From assembly GCF_001424105.1 (NCBI RefSeq), contig NZ_LMQH01000012.1:298249-362248 (forward strand): a DNA stretch of 64,000 nucleotides. The letters are read 5' to 3'. Position numbers and translations under genes: made by a program. This document shows positions 49,491 to 57,563 of the stretch, one piece after another. The first letter of the stretch is position 1; each line of letters starts with the position of its first letter. This DNA is from Chryseobacterium sp. Leaf394 (GTDB taxonomy: Bacteria; Bacteroidota; Bacteroidia; Flavobacteriales; Weeksellaceae). The notes beneath the pieces were generated by a model that had not been told where the DNA came from, did no database searches, and was given only the letters and a program-made list of their open reading frames with translations.

Positions 49491-49913
49491 TCATAAATTT
49501 CTCAAACCTTTCAGAAGAAATTTCTTATTACTTTCATGGCAGGAATCATTTACTGCAACTGTAAAATGTCTGTTCCCGATGATGCTGTCTTTGTAGGCGT
49601 AGCCTTTCTTTCTTTTTTTATTATCAAGCAAAACATAATAATCTGTCTTGATGTATCGGTCGTCGCCATAGAAAAGAATGTTTTTAAATTTTGGTTTTTT
49701 ATTATTTAATCTTTTGAATTCTTCGTCGCTGGACGCAAATTTAAATCCACCAAAACTCACAAATTTCAATTTTAAACTGTCATTGCTCACGCAGAGATAT
49801 TGCCGGTCTTCATAGCAATAGGCTTTTGTGTTATACTGTGAGTATTGACTGAAATGATTTCCGGAGCAACTGTAAATTATGCAGACCAATATGGAAATTG
49901 AGAAAAGCCTCAT
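49491..49913 (-). CDS. Hypothetical lipoprotein encoded in the BlaI/M56 operon
   Basis: 140 aa with lipobox (VCIIYSCSGNH, Cys16) and a mature domain rich in Tyr, Lys and Asp (YCYEDRQYLCVSNDSLKLKFVSFGGFKF). No family recognised. It starts 5 bases after the M56 gene stop, with a terminator right behind it, so it is the third gene of the blaI operon and may be the sensed or effector lipoprotein of that system. Confidence 0.7.
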   Translation of the reverse strand: MRLFSISILVCIIYSCSGNHFSQYSQYNTKAYCYEDRQYLCVSNDSLKLKFVSFGGFKFASSDEEFKRLNNKKPKFKNILFYGDDRYIKTDYYVLLDNKKRKKGYAYKDSIIGNRHFTVAVNDSCHESNKKFLLKGLRNL

Positions 49914-49918
49914 AATAT

Positions 49919-51736
49919 CTATTTTATTGGTGCAGTATTTTCAAACTTCATGGCAAGTGGGAGTTTGTAAACGCTTTTAGCAGGTTTGCCGTTTTCTGTA
50001 GCTGGTTTCCAGATTTTTCCGGCAGTCATCAGTTCTGTTACTCTATATGCTTCCTTATTAAACTCACTGTTTGGTCCTGTTACTTTTATGTCGGTAGTTT
50101 TCCCATTCTCATCAACTGAAATCAAAATGCTCGCTTTGACTGTTCCCGATAATTTTTCAAAAGGCGCCGCATTGAAATTTTCTCCCATCCCTTTTCTCAT
50201 AAGATCCATACCACCGGGATATTCTGCTGGAGTTTGCTCTACAGTCTGCACAGGTTTTGGCATAGCAACAGGCGGGTATTCGTTTACATTGATGTCTTCA
50301 GGTTTTATTTTCTTTATTTCAGCTTTTGCATCTTTTGCCTTTTTTGGTGGGATCGTATCGGTTTTTATTTTAGAATATAAGTTTGGACCTGAAATGATCA
50401 TATTCAAATCTTTTCTCTTCAGATAAGCTGCGTAATAGTTTTCTGTCATCAGCATTACCGTGCGGCTTTGCTTCAGATTAAACTTAGGATTTGTTCTCAT
50501 CTCAAGAAATGTTGCGAAATCATTTATATCATACTTCGAAAGATCTGAATTTTTGATCCGTTTTCCATCAACTATTACAGAATAGTTTTCGCTGTCTAAA
50601 TATTTTTTGATGTCGGCATCTGTAATTTTCCATCTTTTGGTTTTCATCTGCCTGTCATTAAAACGGACTGGTACATTATATTGGTTATCGTCACTCAGCT
50701 TTTGAAAAAGTGAATGCAACTGTATCTTGTCTGAAGGTGAAAGATTTTGTATAAAGCCATGATAATCCTGATTATCTAAATATTTAGAATATTTATCAAG
50801 TATTTTTTGATACGCTATCAAAGCATCATCACTCTCAATCTTTGAATTTTGTGATATTGATACCGGATTTTCCGCTGTGCTGTTCCCGTAAACTTTCTCA
50901 GCGAAAACAAACGCAGCAATTGCAAACACAGGTGCCGCCAGAAATTTTTTTGCCTTCGCAAATTTTGAATTTTGTTTTGTCATCATAATAAATCGTTTTT
51001 TAGTGTTGTTAAAATTAAACTGATGAGTCAGAGGTATATTTTGCTGTTTCAAGACCTCCTGTAAAATCAGTTCCTGATAGTTTTTAATGTTAATATTTTT
51101 GTTGATTACTTCTTCGTCTGCCAAAAATTCATGATTGTTGATCATTGCAATTTTATAGAAATAAAAGAAAGGATTGATCCACAAAACAGCTTTCGTAAGC
51201 TCAATAAAGATCAGATCAAGTGAATGTTTCTGCTGAATATGAATTTCCTCGTGCATAAAAACTCTATTGTCAATTCCGGAATAGCTGAAAGATTTTTCAG
51301 AAATATAAATGGTATTCCAAAAACTGAATGGTGCGAGATCCTTTTGAAGTAAAACAATATTTTTGCTTCTGTAAATTAATCTTCTTCCCTTTAGATTTTT
51401 AATTTTTAAAATTGAGATAATAAATTTTGCCAGAAAAAGGACAGCAATCAAAAAGTAAACAGCCAGAATGATCTGACTGAAATCAAAACTGCTTTCTTCG
51501 GTGATCTGTTGCGTGAAGACCTGTTGAGGAATTTCCTCTCCGACTACCAAATTTGATTTTTCTTCTTTTAAATTCGGCAACTCAATTGTCAGAAATGGAA
51601 TTGTAAGTGAAAAAATAACCGAAAAAATCAGGTAAAAACGGTTGAAAACAAATGTCTTCTCCTTTGCCAAAAACCAATGGTACAATCCGAACAGAATTCC
51701 TGAGCAGATAACGGTTTTTAATATGAAAGTTTCCAT
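49919..51736 (-). CDS. M56 (BlaR1-type) membrane metalloprotease with TonB C-terminal domain
   Basis: 605 aa. Membrane helices near 2-18, 34-50, 88-110 and after 250. The cytoplasmic protease site is FMHEEIHIQQKHS (HExxH with zinc His) near 146-158. A linker of about 200 residues follows, and a TonB C-terminal domain covers about 500-605 (AEYPGGMDLMRKGMG, VKASILISVDENGKTTDIKV). BlaR1-like proteins cleave their BlaI repressor on sensing a signal. Here the outside domain is TonB-like and not penicillin-binding. It begins 2 bases after blaI. Confidence 0.88.
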   Translation of the reverse strand: METFILKTVICSGILFGLYHWFLAKEKTFVFNRFYLIFSVIFSLTIPFLTIELPNLKEEKSNLVVGEEIPQQVFTQQITEESSFDFSQIILAVYFLIAVLFLAKFIISILKIKNLKGRRLIYRSKNIVLLQKDLAPFSFWNTIYISEKSFSYSGIDNRVFMHEEIHIQQKHSLDLIFIELTKAVLWINPFFYFYKIAMINNHEFLADEEVINKNINIKNYQELILQEVLKQQNIPLTHQFNFNNTKKRFIMMTKQNSKFAKAKKFLAAPVFAIAAFVFAEKVYGNSTAENPVSISQNSKIESDDALIAYQKILDKYSKYLDNQDYHGFIQNLSPSDKIQLHSLFQKLSDDNQYNVPVRFNDRQMKTKRWKITDADIKKYLDSENYSVIVDGKRIKNSDLSKYDINDFATFLEMRTNPKFNLKQSRTVMLMTENYYAAYLKRKDLNMIISGPNLYSKIKTDTIPPKKAKDAKAEIKKIKPEDINVNEYPPVAMPKPVQTVEQTPAEYPGGMDLMRKGMGENFNAAPFEKLSGTVKASILISVDENGKTTDIKVTGPNSEFNKEAYRVTELMTAGKIWKPATENGKPAKSVYKLPLAMKFENTAPIK

Positions 51737-51738
51737 AA

Positions 51739-52110
51739 TTATTTTTTTATCTGTTGGTCTATAATGTCCCGGAGTTCCTTCAGATCTTTCTGCGTCAGTT
51801 TGGAATTTGACGTAAAGAACGAAGCAAACTGAGTAACCGAAGAGTTGAAAAAACGGTCAATCATCGTTGTCATTTCATCCTTAAAGTATTCGCTTTTTGC
51901 TACTTTCGGATAATATTCTCTTGAGTTTCCATACAGCGTAAAGCCTACCAGATCTTTGTTCTGCATTCTTTTGAGAAGTGTTGCAACTGTTGTAGTGGCA
52001 GGTTTTGGAGCGTCATAAGCTTCCAAAATTTCTTTCATGAAAGCTTTCTCTTTTTCCCAGAGAATTTCCATTAAAGTTTTCTCGGAGTCTGTCAGTTTTA
52101 TTTCATTCAT
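51739..52110 (-). CDS. blaI: BlaI/MecI family repressor
   Basis: 123 aa winged-helix repressor: N-terminal DNA-binding domain (KLTDSEKTLMEILWEKEKAFMKEILEAY...TTTVATLLKRMQNKDLVGF) and a C-terminal dimer helix set. It should bind the perfect palindrome at 52124-52155 directly upstream and so repress its own operon. Cleavage by the M56 protease encoded next would release repression. There is no beta-lactamase gene in the operon. Confidence 0.92.
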   Translation of the reverse strand: MNEIKLTDSEKTLMEILWEKEKAFMKEILEAYDAPKPATTTVATLLKRMQNKDLVGFTLYGNSREYYPKVAKSEYFKDEMTTMIDRFFNSSVTQFASFFTSNSKLTQKDLKELRDIIDQQIKK

Positions 52111-52123
52111 ATTCTACAAGTTT

Positions 52124-52155
52124 ATATTTTACTCTACAAATGTAGAGTAAAATAT
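52124..52155. promoter_or_regulatory. BlaI-type operator: perfect palindrome with 15-bp arms
   Basis: Arms ATATTTTACTCTACA and TGTAGAGTAAAATAT around a 2-bp centre AA. The inner TACA/TGTA matches the half-sites known for BlaI/MecI. It covers the -7 box of the blaI promoter. Confidence 0.85.
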
Positions 52156-52167
52156 TTATTATGCAAA
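52137..52167 (-). promoter_or_regulatory. Consensus promoter of the blaI operon
   Basis: TTTG (52167-52164), exactly 19 bp, then TACATTTG (52144-52137) on the minus strand: a complete match to the Bacteroidota consensus TTTG-N19-21-TAnnTTTG. The -7 box is in the middle of the operator. Confidence 0.8.
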
Positions 52168-52219
52168 TTTTTATGGCATTATTTTTCGTCTGAATTGTGT
52201 AACCCATTAAAAATTAATT

Positions 52220-53419
52220 ATGAGCAAGATTTTCTTACCTATTTTATTAGCTTCTGCGACAACCATTGTTTCATGTCAGGGAAAGGGGAAGCCCAGTGAA
52301 CCATCAGCCAAAGAAGAAAAACCCAATACGAACTACAAACCTGCATTTGCCGGACAGACACGCGTTGCTCCGGTAAAAACCACGACACCTTACAACGTTG
52401 AAATACTCAATACATCTCTCGGAAAACCTTGGGGGATTATTAATCTTCCTGACGGTAGATTTTTAATTACTGAAAAATCAGGATTCATCAATGTAGTTTC
52501 TACAGACGGAAAAAAAGTGTCTAAAATCGAAGGCTTTCCAAAAGTGGACGACAAAGGACAGGGTGGCATGCTTGATGTTGCTTTAGATCCTGATTTCAAA
52601 ACAAATCAAATTATTTACTTCTGTTATTCTGAACCTTACGGAGACGGAAATCATACAGCAGTTGCCAAAGGAAAATTATCTGCTGACCTGAAAAATATTT
52701 CTGAAGTAAAAGTAATCTTCAGAGCTACGCCTACTTATGATGGCGACAAACATTACGGAAGCCGTTTGCAGTTTGACAAAGAAGGAAATCTTTTTGTAAG
52801 CACCGGCGAAAGATCTGATAAAGAGACAAGAGTTTATGCTCAGAAAACCGATAATTATTTAGGTAAAATTCTAAAAATTACCAAAGATGGAAAACCTGCT
52901 GAGGGAAATCCATTCATCGGAAAAGCCGGTTACAAACCAGAAATCTACGCTTTCGGAATCAGAAGTCCTCAAGGACTGGCTTTAGATGAAAAAGGACAGC
53001 TTTGGGATATTGAAATGGGACCGAGAGGGGGAGATGAAATCAATCTGATCCAGCCCGGAAAAAATTACGGTTGGGGCGATGTCACCTACGGAATTGAGTA
53101 CAACGGCGACAAAATCAACAACGGAACTACGCAAAAAGCAGGCACCGAACAGCCGGTTTATTATTGGGATCCGGTAGTTTCGCCAAGTGGAGTCACTTTC
53201 TACACCGGAAATATTGAAGAATGGAAAAACAATCTTTTCATCGCCTGTCTGAGCGGACAACACATCAACCGAATTATTTTAAAAGACAATAAAGTTGTGG
53301 GTGAAGAGCGTTTACTTTTAGACCAGAAAGAAAGATTTAGAGATGTTCTGAATGGAATGGATGGAAATCTTTATGGGGTGACGGATAGTGGGAAACTGTA
53401 TAGGGTTTCTAAGAAATAA
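52220..53419 (+). CDS. PQQ-dependent sugar dehydrogenase-like lipoprotein
   Basis: 399 aa six-bladed propeller of the glucose/sorbosone dehydrogenase family. Lipoprotein signal (TIVSCQGKG, Cys19), so periplasmic or surface-anchored. Family blocks: LGKPWGIINLPDGRFLITEK near 70, GQGGMLDVALDPDF near 113, HYGSRLQFDKEGNLFVSTGERSD near 178-200, GIRSPQGLALDEKGQLWDIEMGPRGGDEIN near 240-269. Such Asd-type proteins oxidise aldoses with PQQ (Aldose sugar dehydrogenase group). No PQQ biosynthesis genes are nearby. Confidence 0.9.
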   Translation: MSKIFLPILLASATTIVSCQGKGKPSEPSAKEEKPNTNYKPAFAGQTRVAPVKTTTPYNVEILNTSLGKPWGIINLPDGRFLITEKSGFINVVSTDGKKVSKIEGFPKVDDKGQGGMLDVALDPDFKTNQIIYFCYSEPYGDGNHTAVAKGKLSADLKNISEVKVIFRATPTYDGDKHYGSRLQFDKEGNLFVSTGERSDKETRVYAQKTDNYLGKILKITKDGKPAEGNPFIGKAGYKPEIYAFGIRSPQGLALDEKGQLWDIEMGPRGGDEINLIQPGKNYGWGDVTYGIEYNGDKINNGTTQKAGTEQPVYYWDPVVSPSGVTFYTGNIEEWKNNLFIACLSGQHINRIILKDNKVVGEERLLLDQKERFRDVLNGMDGNLYGVTDSGKLYRVSKK

Positions 53420-53424
53420 ATTGT

Positions 53425-53482
53425 AATAAATTAAAAAGAAGTGGCTGGATCAAAAGATTCAGCCATTTCTTAATTTATTTTT
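53425..53482. terminator. Shared terminator between convergent genes
   Basis: GGCTG/CAGCC core with a 12-nt loop, extended by imperfect AT pairing (AATAAATTAA... with ...TTAATTTATT). It serves the dehydrogenase gene on the plus strand and the aminotransferase gene on the minus strand. Confidence 0.65.
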
Positions 53483-53485
53483 AAC

Positions 53486-54643
53486 TTAAAAACTCTTTAA
53501 GATCCTGTTTAGACCCTCTTCCAAAATCTCCTGCGAAGTTGAAAAACAAATCCTCACATGGCCTTCCGCACCTTTTCCAAACCATCTTTCGGAGCCTGGA
53601 ACAATGGCAACTTTGCCTTGCTTCAGAACGTGTTGTGCGAAAACATCGCTCGACATTCCATTTTCAATTTTTGGGAAAATTACAAACGTGGCTTCAGGGT
53701 GATTTGGCGTTAAAATACCTGAGTTTTTCAGCTTGTTATATGCAAAGTCTCTGTTGCTTTGTAAATGACTAAGAAAATCATTAAACCACGGTTTAGCCTT
53801 GTCAATGGCAACACTCGCGGCAATCTGAGATAATGTAGAAACCCCTTCAATCGTTGAATTAAACTGAGATTTTTCTGTGAAATCATCCAACAATTCCTGA
53901 TCGTTGCACAAAACAGCACCGATTCTTAAACCAGCAATTCCATATGATTTTGAGAAACCGAAAACGGTAAAACTTTTCTTTTTTGCTGCTTCAGAAACAG
54001 AAGAGTAGGTGTTGAATTCTTTTTTATCGTAAACAATATCACTCCAGATCTCATCGCTCATCACCCAAAGGTCATGTGCTGCAGCGATTTCGGAGATTTT
54101 GATTAAAATTTCTTTGGAATAAACACGACCAACCGGATTGTGCGGGTTGCAGATGCTGATCAGTTTGGTTTTAGGGCCAATGAGCGAAACCAGCATTTCA
54201 AGATCGATGTCACCTGTTGTGGAATCTACTGCACACAATTTGATATTTCCGCCAACGGCATCCACTGTTTTTTTGAATAGGAAATCTACCGGATCAAAAA
54301 TAATCGCTTCGTCGCCGGGATTCAGAACATAGTTGGCAACCATGTACATTCCCATCGCTGCGCTGTTGACTGCCAAAACATTTTCAGGAGTGAAATTTCC
54401 GTTTTTGCCGCTGTTAAAGTGTTCTGCAACACTTCTTTTAAACTCTGGCAAACCGGAAAACGGTCCGTAACTTAAGTATCCGTCTTTTATGTATTCAATA
54501 ATTCCCTGCTCGATTGCGGGAGACATTCTGAAATCAGGATCTGCAGCTGTTAAAGGGATGATGCCGTCTTCAAGGGTTGCCCATCTGCCATTGTAGGCCT
54601 TTCTTTTCAGAGCTTCGAAATTGATATCGTTGTTTGTAAACAT
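53486..54643 (-). CDS. PLP-dependent aminotransferase class I/II
   Basis: 385 aa fold-type I enzyme. It has the usual order: AADPDFRMSPAIEQGIIEYIKDGYLSYGP, ISICNPHNPVGRVYS (Asn of the substrate site), MSDEIWSDIVYD, and the PLP Lys in TVFGFSKSYGIAGLRIG near 230. The closing Arg motif is GAEGHVRICFS. It could transaminate aromatic or branched amino acids. It begins 3 bases after the stop of the flavin monooxygenase gene and so acts in the same pathway, but I cannot name the product. Confidence 0.88.
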   Translation of the reverse strand: MFTNNDINFEALKRKAYNGRWATLEDGIIPLTAADPDFRMSPAIEQGIIEYIKDGYLSYGPFSGLPEFKRSVAEHFNSGKNGNFTPENVLAVNSAAMGMYMVANYVLNPGDEAIIFDPVDFLFKKTVDAVGGNIKLCAVDSTTGDIDLEMLVSLIGPKTKLISICNPHNPVGRVYSKEILIKISEIAAAHDLWVMSDEIWSDIVYDKKEFNTYSSVSEAAKKKSFTVFGFSKSYGIAGLRIGAVLCNDQELLDDFTEKSQFNSTIEGVSTLSQIAASVAIDKAKPWFNDFLSHLQSNRDFAYNKLKNSGILTPNHPEATFVIFPKIENGMSSDVFAQHVLKQGKVAIVPGSERWFGKGAEGHVRICFSTSQEILEEGLNRILKSF

Positions 54644-54646
54644 TTT

Positions 54647-55732
54647 TTATTTGTATGAAATGGGTAAAGTGTTTTTCGGCTGTTCGCTTAGTGGTAACAG
54701 GAACTGGTTCAATAAAATCCTTCCGTTGTTGATGTGAATGTCAATCTCCGGTCTTCTTTCTTCCTCATATCTTCTGAAGGTTTCCTGAAGGTCATTTCCT
54801 TCTTTTAAAAGTTGGGTTAAGGTGAAAGAATCTTTCAGCGCAGAAGTCACGCCCTGACTTGTAAACGGAATTAAAGGATGCGCCGAATCACCGATAAACA
54901 CTACATTTTCATGATAGAAAGGATTCAGTTTCTCCAGTTCGTAAACACGCCAGATGTGGGCATTTTCGTAGCTTGAACCTTCAATAATGGATGTAATTAA
55001 TTCATTCCAATTACCAAAATTCTCAATCATAAACTGTCTGATGCAGTCTGCAGTATAATCTTCATTAATAAAATACTTTGTAATATCAAACTGGCAGTAC
55101 CAAAGGATTTTCTTAGGTGAAAGCTTTAAAACACCAAAGGTAAGACCGCCTTTTTCGTGATGGAATTTCAGAAAATTGCTTTCAATCTGGCTTGCTAGTT
55201 CTTCATTTTCGATGATGTTAACAACTTCGTTTTCCAGAACCGCTCTCATCGTTTCATCCTGAAATATTTTTCTTCTGATTCTGCTTCTCGAGCCGTCGGA
55301 TGCGACCACGATATCAGCTTGTATCACGTTGTTTTCATCAATCTCAATGTTTGCTTTTCCGTTTTCAAAACCTTTGAGCCCGATGGTTGTTTGGTATGAA
55401 ATTTTATCTGACGGAATTTCGTTGGCGAGAATTTCAATCAACGCACTTCTTGAAACTACAAAAACATCATCCAGATCTTTTTCAGACATGATTTCGCCTG
55501 CCTGATTGTAGTGGATGTATTTTTTCAGGAAACTTCCTTTTTTGTAAAGATCATTGATATCAATAATACTTGAAAGATGTTCAATTCCTTCTTTTGGAAG
55601 GATAAAACCGTGTCCTTTCAGGTCATTTTGAGTTCTTCTTTCGTAGAGATGATAGTCAATATTATTTTTTTCAAGATAATTTGCCATGCTCAAACCGGAA
55701 ACTCCGGCTCCAATGATTGCAACTTTACTCAT
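54647..55732 (-). CDS. FAD-dependent monooxygenase (group A)
   Basis: 361 aa. The FAD Rossmann motif VAIIGAGVSGLSMANYLE is at residues 4-21. DGSRSRIRR is near 162 (NADPH/FAD DG motif), and FIGDSAHPLIPFTSQGVTSALKDS (GD motif) is near 282-305. This is the PHBH-like hydroxylase pattern. Homologues act on aromatic acids, indoles or antibiotics; the substrate is not evident. It is the first gene of a two-gene unit with an aminotransferase. Confidence 0.87.
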   Translation of the reverse strand: MSKVAIIGAGVSGLSMANYLEKNNIDYHLYERRTQNDLKGHGFILPKEGIEHLSSIIDINDLYKKGSFLKKYIHYNQAGEIMSEKDLDDVFVVSRSALIEILANEIPSDKISYQTTIGLKGFENGKANIEIDENNVIQADIVVASDGSRSRIRRKIFQDETMRAVLENEVVNIIENEELASQIESNFLKFHHEKGGLTFGVLKLSPKKILWYCQFDITKYFINEDYTADCIRQFMIENFGNWNELITSIIEGSSYENAHIWRVYELEKLNPFYHENVVFIGDSAHPLIPFTSQGVTSALKDSFTLTQLLKEGNDLQETFRRYEEERRPEIDIHINNGRILLNQFLLPLSEQPKNTLPISYK

Positions 55733-55835
55733 CTTTTTTAATTTAATTGTATTGTTTAGTTTTTATTTAAATTGAATTCTAAATAACAGATAATCATTTA
55801 GTTAAATTAAATAATTTCAGTAAATAAGAATTTTT

Positions 55836-55843
55836 TATTTTTG
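55836..55843 (+). promoter_or_regulatory. Orphan promoter-like box
   Basis: TATTTTTG (TAnnTTTG) on the plus strand between the monooxygenase gene and DUF502. No convincing gene follows; the only open frame (TTG start, 55862) runs antisense into DUF502. Confidence 0.3.
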
Positions 55844-55930
55844 TAAAGATTCTTTTTTGAATTGACAGGAATCCATTTAAAAGAAAAAGAAATAATATCT
55901 GAGAGAGTATTATTAAATAAAGAAGGAGGA

Positions 55931-56548
55931 CTATTCCGGAGCCTTAAAAACATTATCATCAGAGTGAAAACCTGCCACACCGCCGCTTACTGCAAATTTC
56001 ATTGCTGTAGCTGCACTCATGCCCACAACGGGTTTGATGTTTTTTTCTTCAGTGACGATTACCCAGCCCGAAATGGCGTAAGAATGGGGAAGATAGACCG
56101 CAACATAATTTGCTTTCTGAACAACGTCCATTTCTCTTTGAGTTAAAAAACCGATTCTCCAGATTTCCGGATTTTCGTTGGTCTTTACCCAAACCGGATC
56201 GCTGAATTTCTTTTTGTCGCCAACGAATGATGACATCACATCTTTTGTTGGAGAATAGATATGCTTGATGCCGGGAATTTTTTCTAAAAGTCTGTCAATA
56301 GAATCAACAAAAAAGCGACCTACAACAAACTTGTTTCCTAAAAATCCGAGTAAGGCTGTAACTAAAAGCACAGAGATAAAAACCAATCCCGGAATTTGTT
56401 TGGCAACCGACGGAATGATATTATCAATAGACGTAATTACCGACCAGATAACATAAATGGTCAATCCTATAGGTCCAATGATAATTAATCCCTGAAAAAA
56501 GTTTTTCAGAAAGATATTGGTTACGCTTTCAAATGTTGGTTTCTTCAA
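55931..56548 (-). CDS. DUF502 family membrane protein
   Basis: 205 aa with two membrane helices (about 16-37 and 52-70) and a soluble C-terminal part. Family marks: NFFQGLIIIGPIGLTIYVIW, KIPGIKHIYSPTKDVMSSF, IGFLTQRE and VAVYLPHSYAISGWVIVTEEKNI. DUF502 proteins are common in bacteria and plants (LCV-like) without a known biochemical role. It lies 9 bases downstream of miaE on the same strand, so probably one transcript. Confidence 0.9.
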   Translation of the reverse strand: MKKPTFESVTNIFLKNFFQGLIIIGPIGLTIYVIWSVITSIDNIIPSVAKQIPGLVFISVLLVTALLGFLGNKFVVGRFFVDSIDRLLEKIPGIKHIYSPTKDVMSSFVGDKKKFSDPVWVKTNENPEIWRIGFLTQREMDVVQKANYVAVYLPHSYAISGWVIVTEEKNIKPVVGMSAATAMKFAVSGGVAGFHSDDNVFKAPE

Positions 56549-56557
56549 TTCTGATTA

Positions 56558-57139
56558 TTATCCGTGGATGCTTTCTTTGTTTCCGTAAGATTTTATGATT
56601 TTGGCTTCATATTCAAGCCATTCTTCCCATCGTGCATTGACCTGTTCAGGATCACCCAGTTCTCTTGCAAAACCGATGAAAGTGGTATAGTGATTGGCCT
56701 CAGAAATCATCAGATCTCTGTAAAATGTTTTTAATTCTTCGTCCTTGATGTTCTCTGTTAAAACTTTAAATCTTTCACAGCTTCTTGCTTCTATCATGGC
56801 AGCAAAAAGCATTTTGTCAACAATCAGCGTATCTCTGTGACCGCCTTTCTGGATAAAATTGACCAGTTCGTTCACGTAATCATCTTTTCTGGTACGCCCA
56901 AAAGTGTAGCCGCGTTTTTTGATGATCTCTAAAACCTGTCCGAAATGTTCCAGCTCTTCCTGAGCAATAAGCAAAAGTTCGGAAATAATATCCGGACGTT
57001 CAGGAAGCATCGTGATCAGTCCAATGGCATTGGTGGCGGCTTTTTGCTCGCACCACGCATGGTCTGTCAGGATTTCCTGAAGGTTTCCTTCTGCAATATT
57101 GGCCCACCTCGGGTCGGTAGGAAGTTTCAGCTTAAACAT
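56558..57139 (-). CDS. miaE: tRNA-(ms2io6A37)-hydroxylase MiaE
   Basis: Ferritin-like di-iron enzyme that hydroxylates the isopentenyl group of 2-methylthio-N6-isopentenyladenosine at tRNA position 37. 193 aa four-helix bundle: Glu ligands in DHAWCEQKAA, EELEHF (ExxH), EARSCERF and SEANHYTTF (ExxH). The N-terminus LKLPTDPRWANIAEGNLQEILTDHAWCEQKAA is characteristic. Cytoplasmic. Followed closely by the DUF502 gene. Confidence 0.92.
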   Translation of the reverse strand: MFKLKLPTDPRWANIAEGNLQEILTDHAWCEQKAATNAIGLITMLPERPDIISELLLIAQEELEHFGQVLEIIKKRGYTFGRTRKDDYVNELVNFIQKGGHRDTLIVDKMLFAAMIEARSCERFKVLTENIKDEELKTFYRDLMISEANHYTTFIGFARELGDPEQVNARWEEWLEYEAKIIKSYGNKESIHG

Positions 57140-57274
57140 GACTAAAAAATTTTGGTAAATTTAATTAATTAAATTAACATCCAATGAAGCTTAACTTTCT
57201 ATTTTGAAAAACAGATTGCGATAGTGTTGGCATAGAGTTGGTTTAACATATTTTAACAAATAAAAAAATCAACG

Positions 57275-57511
57275 ATGGAAATTTCAGTTATCACAAAAAA
57301 AGTGCAAAAATTTGCCTTCGCAATGTTGGCATTTTTCCTGAGCATTGCAGCTTCAGCACAGGAAGCAACAGACTCTAAAGTTACAACAACTACAAAAACC
57401 ACGCACACTGAAGAATGGTATGCAGATCCAACTTATATCATCATAGGTGCGGTTCTGTTCATCGTTCTGATAGCTGTTTTGGTTATGGGTGGACGAAGAA
57501 GAAGAGATTAA
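57275..57511 (+). CDS. Small membrane protein with signal peptide, 78 aa
   Basis: An N-terminal signal-like helix (FAFAMLAFFLSIAASAQ), a Thr-rich linker (TTTTKTTHTEEWYADPT) and one C-terminal helix (YIIIGAVLFIVLIAVLVMGG) ending RRRRD. The form suggests a small inner-membrane protein with a short periplasmic loop. No family name is known to me. It shares a terminator with the convergent acyltransferase gene. Confidence 0.7.
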   Translation: MEISVITKKVQKFAFAMLAFFLSIAASAQEATDSKVTTTTKTTHTEEWYADPTYIIIGAVLFIVLIAVLVMGGRRRRD

Positions 57512-57532
57512 AATACAAGCAAGTAAAACAAA

Positions 57533-57563
57533 AAACCGTTCAATATTATTGAGCGGTTTTTTT
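57533..57563. terminator. Bidirectional terminator between the 78-aa gene and the acyltransferase
   Basis: AAAACCG...CGGTTTT stem with one internal mismatch, continuing into TCAA/TTGA. The acyltransferase stop codon is inside the loop region. T runs on both strands. Confidence 0.8.

Noticed and set aside
55862..56146. Plus-strand ORF with TTG start (94 codons)
   Set aside because: Most of it is antisense to DUF502, and the first 25 codons match no family I know. The promoter box in front is reported separately.
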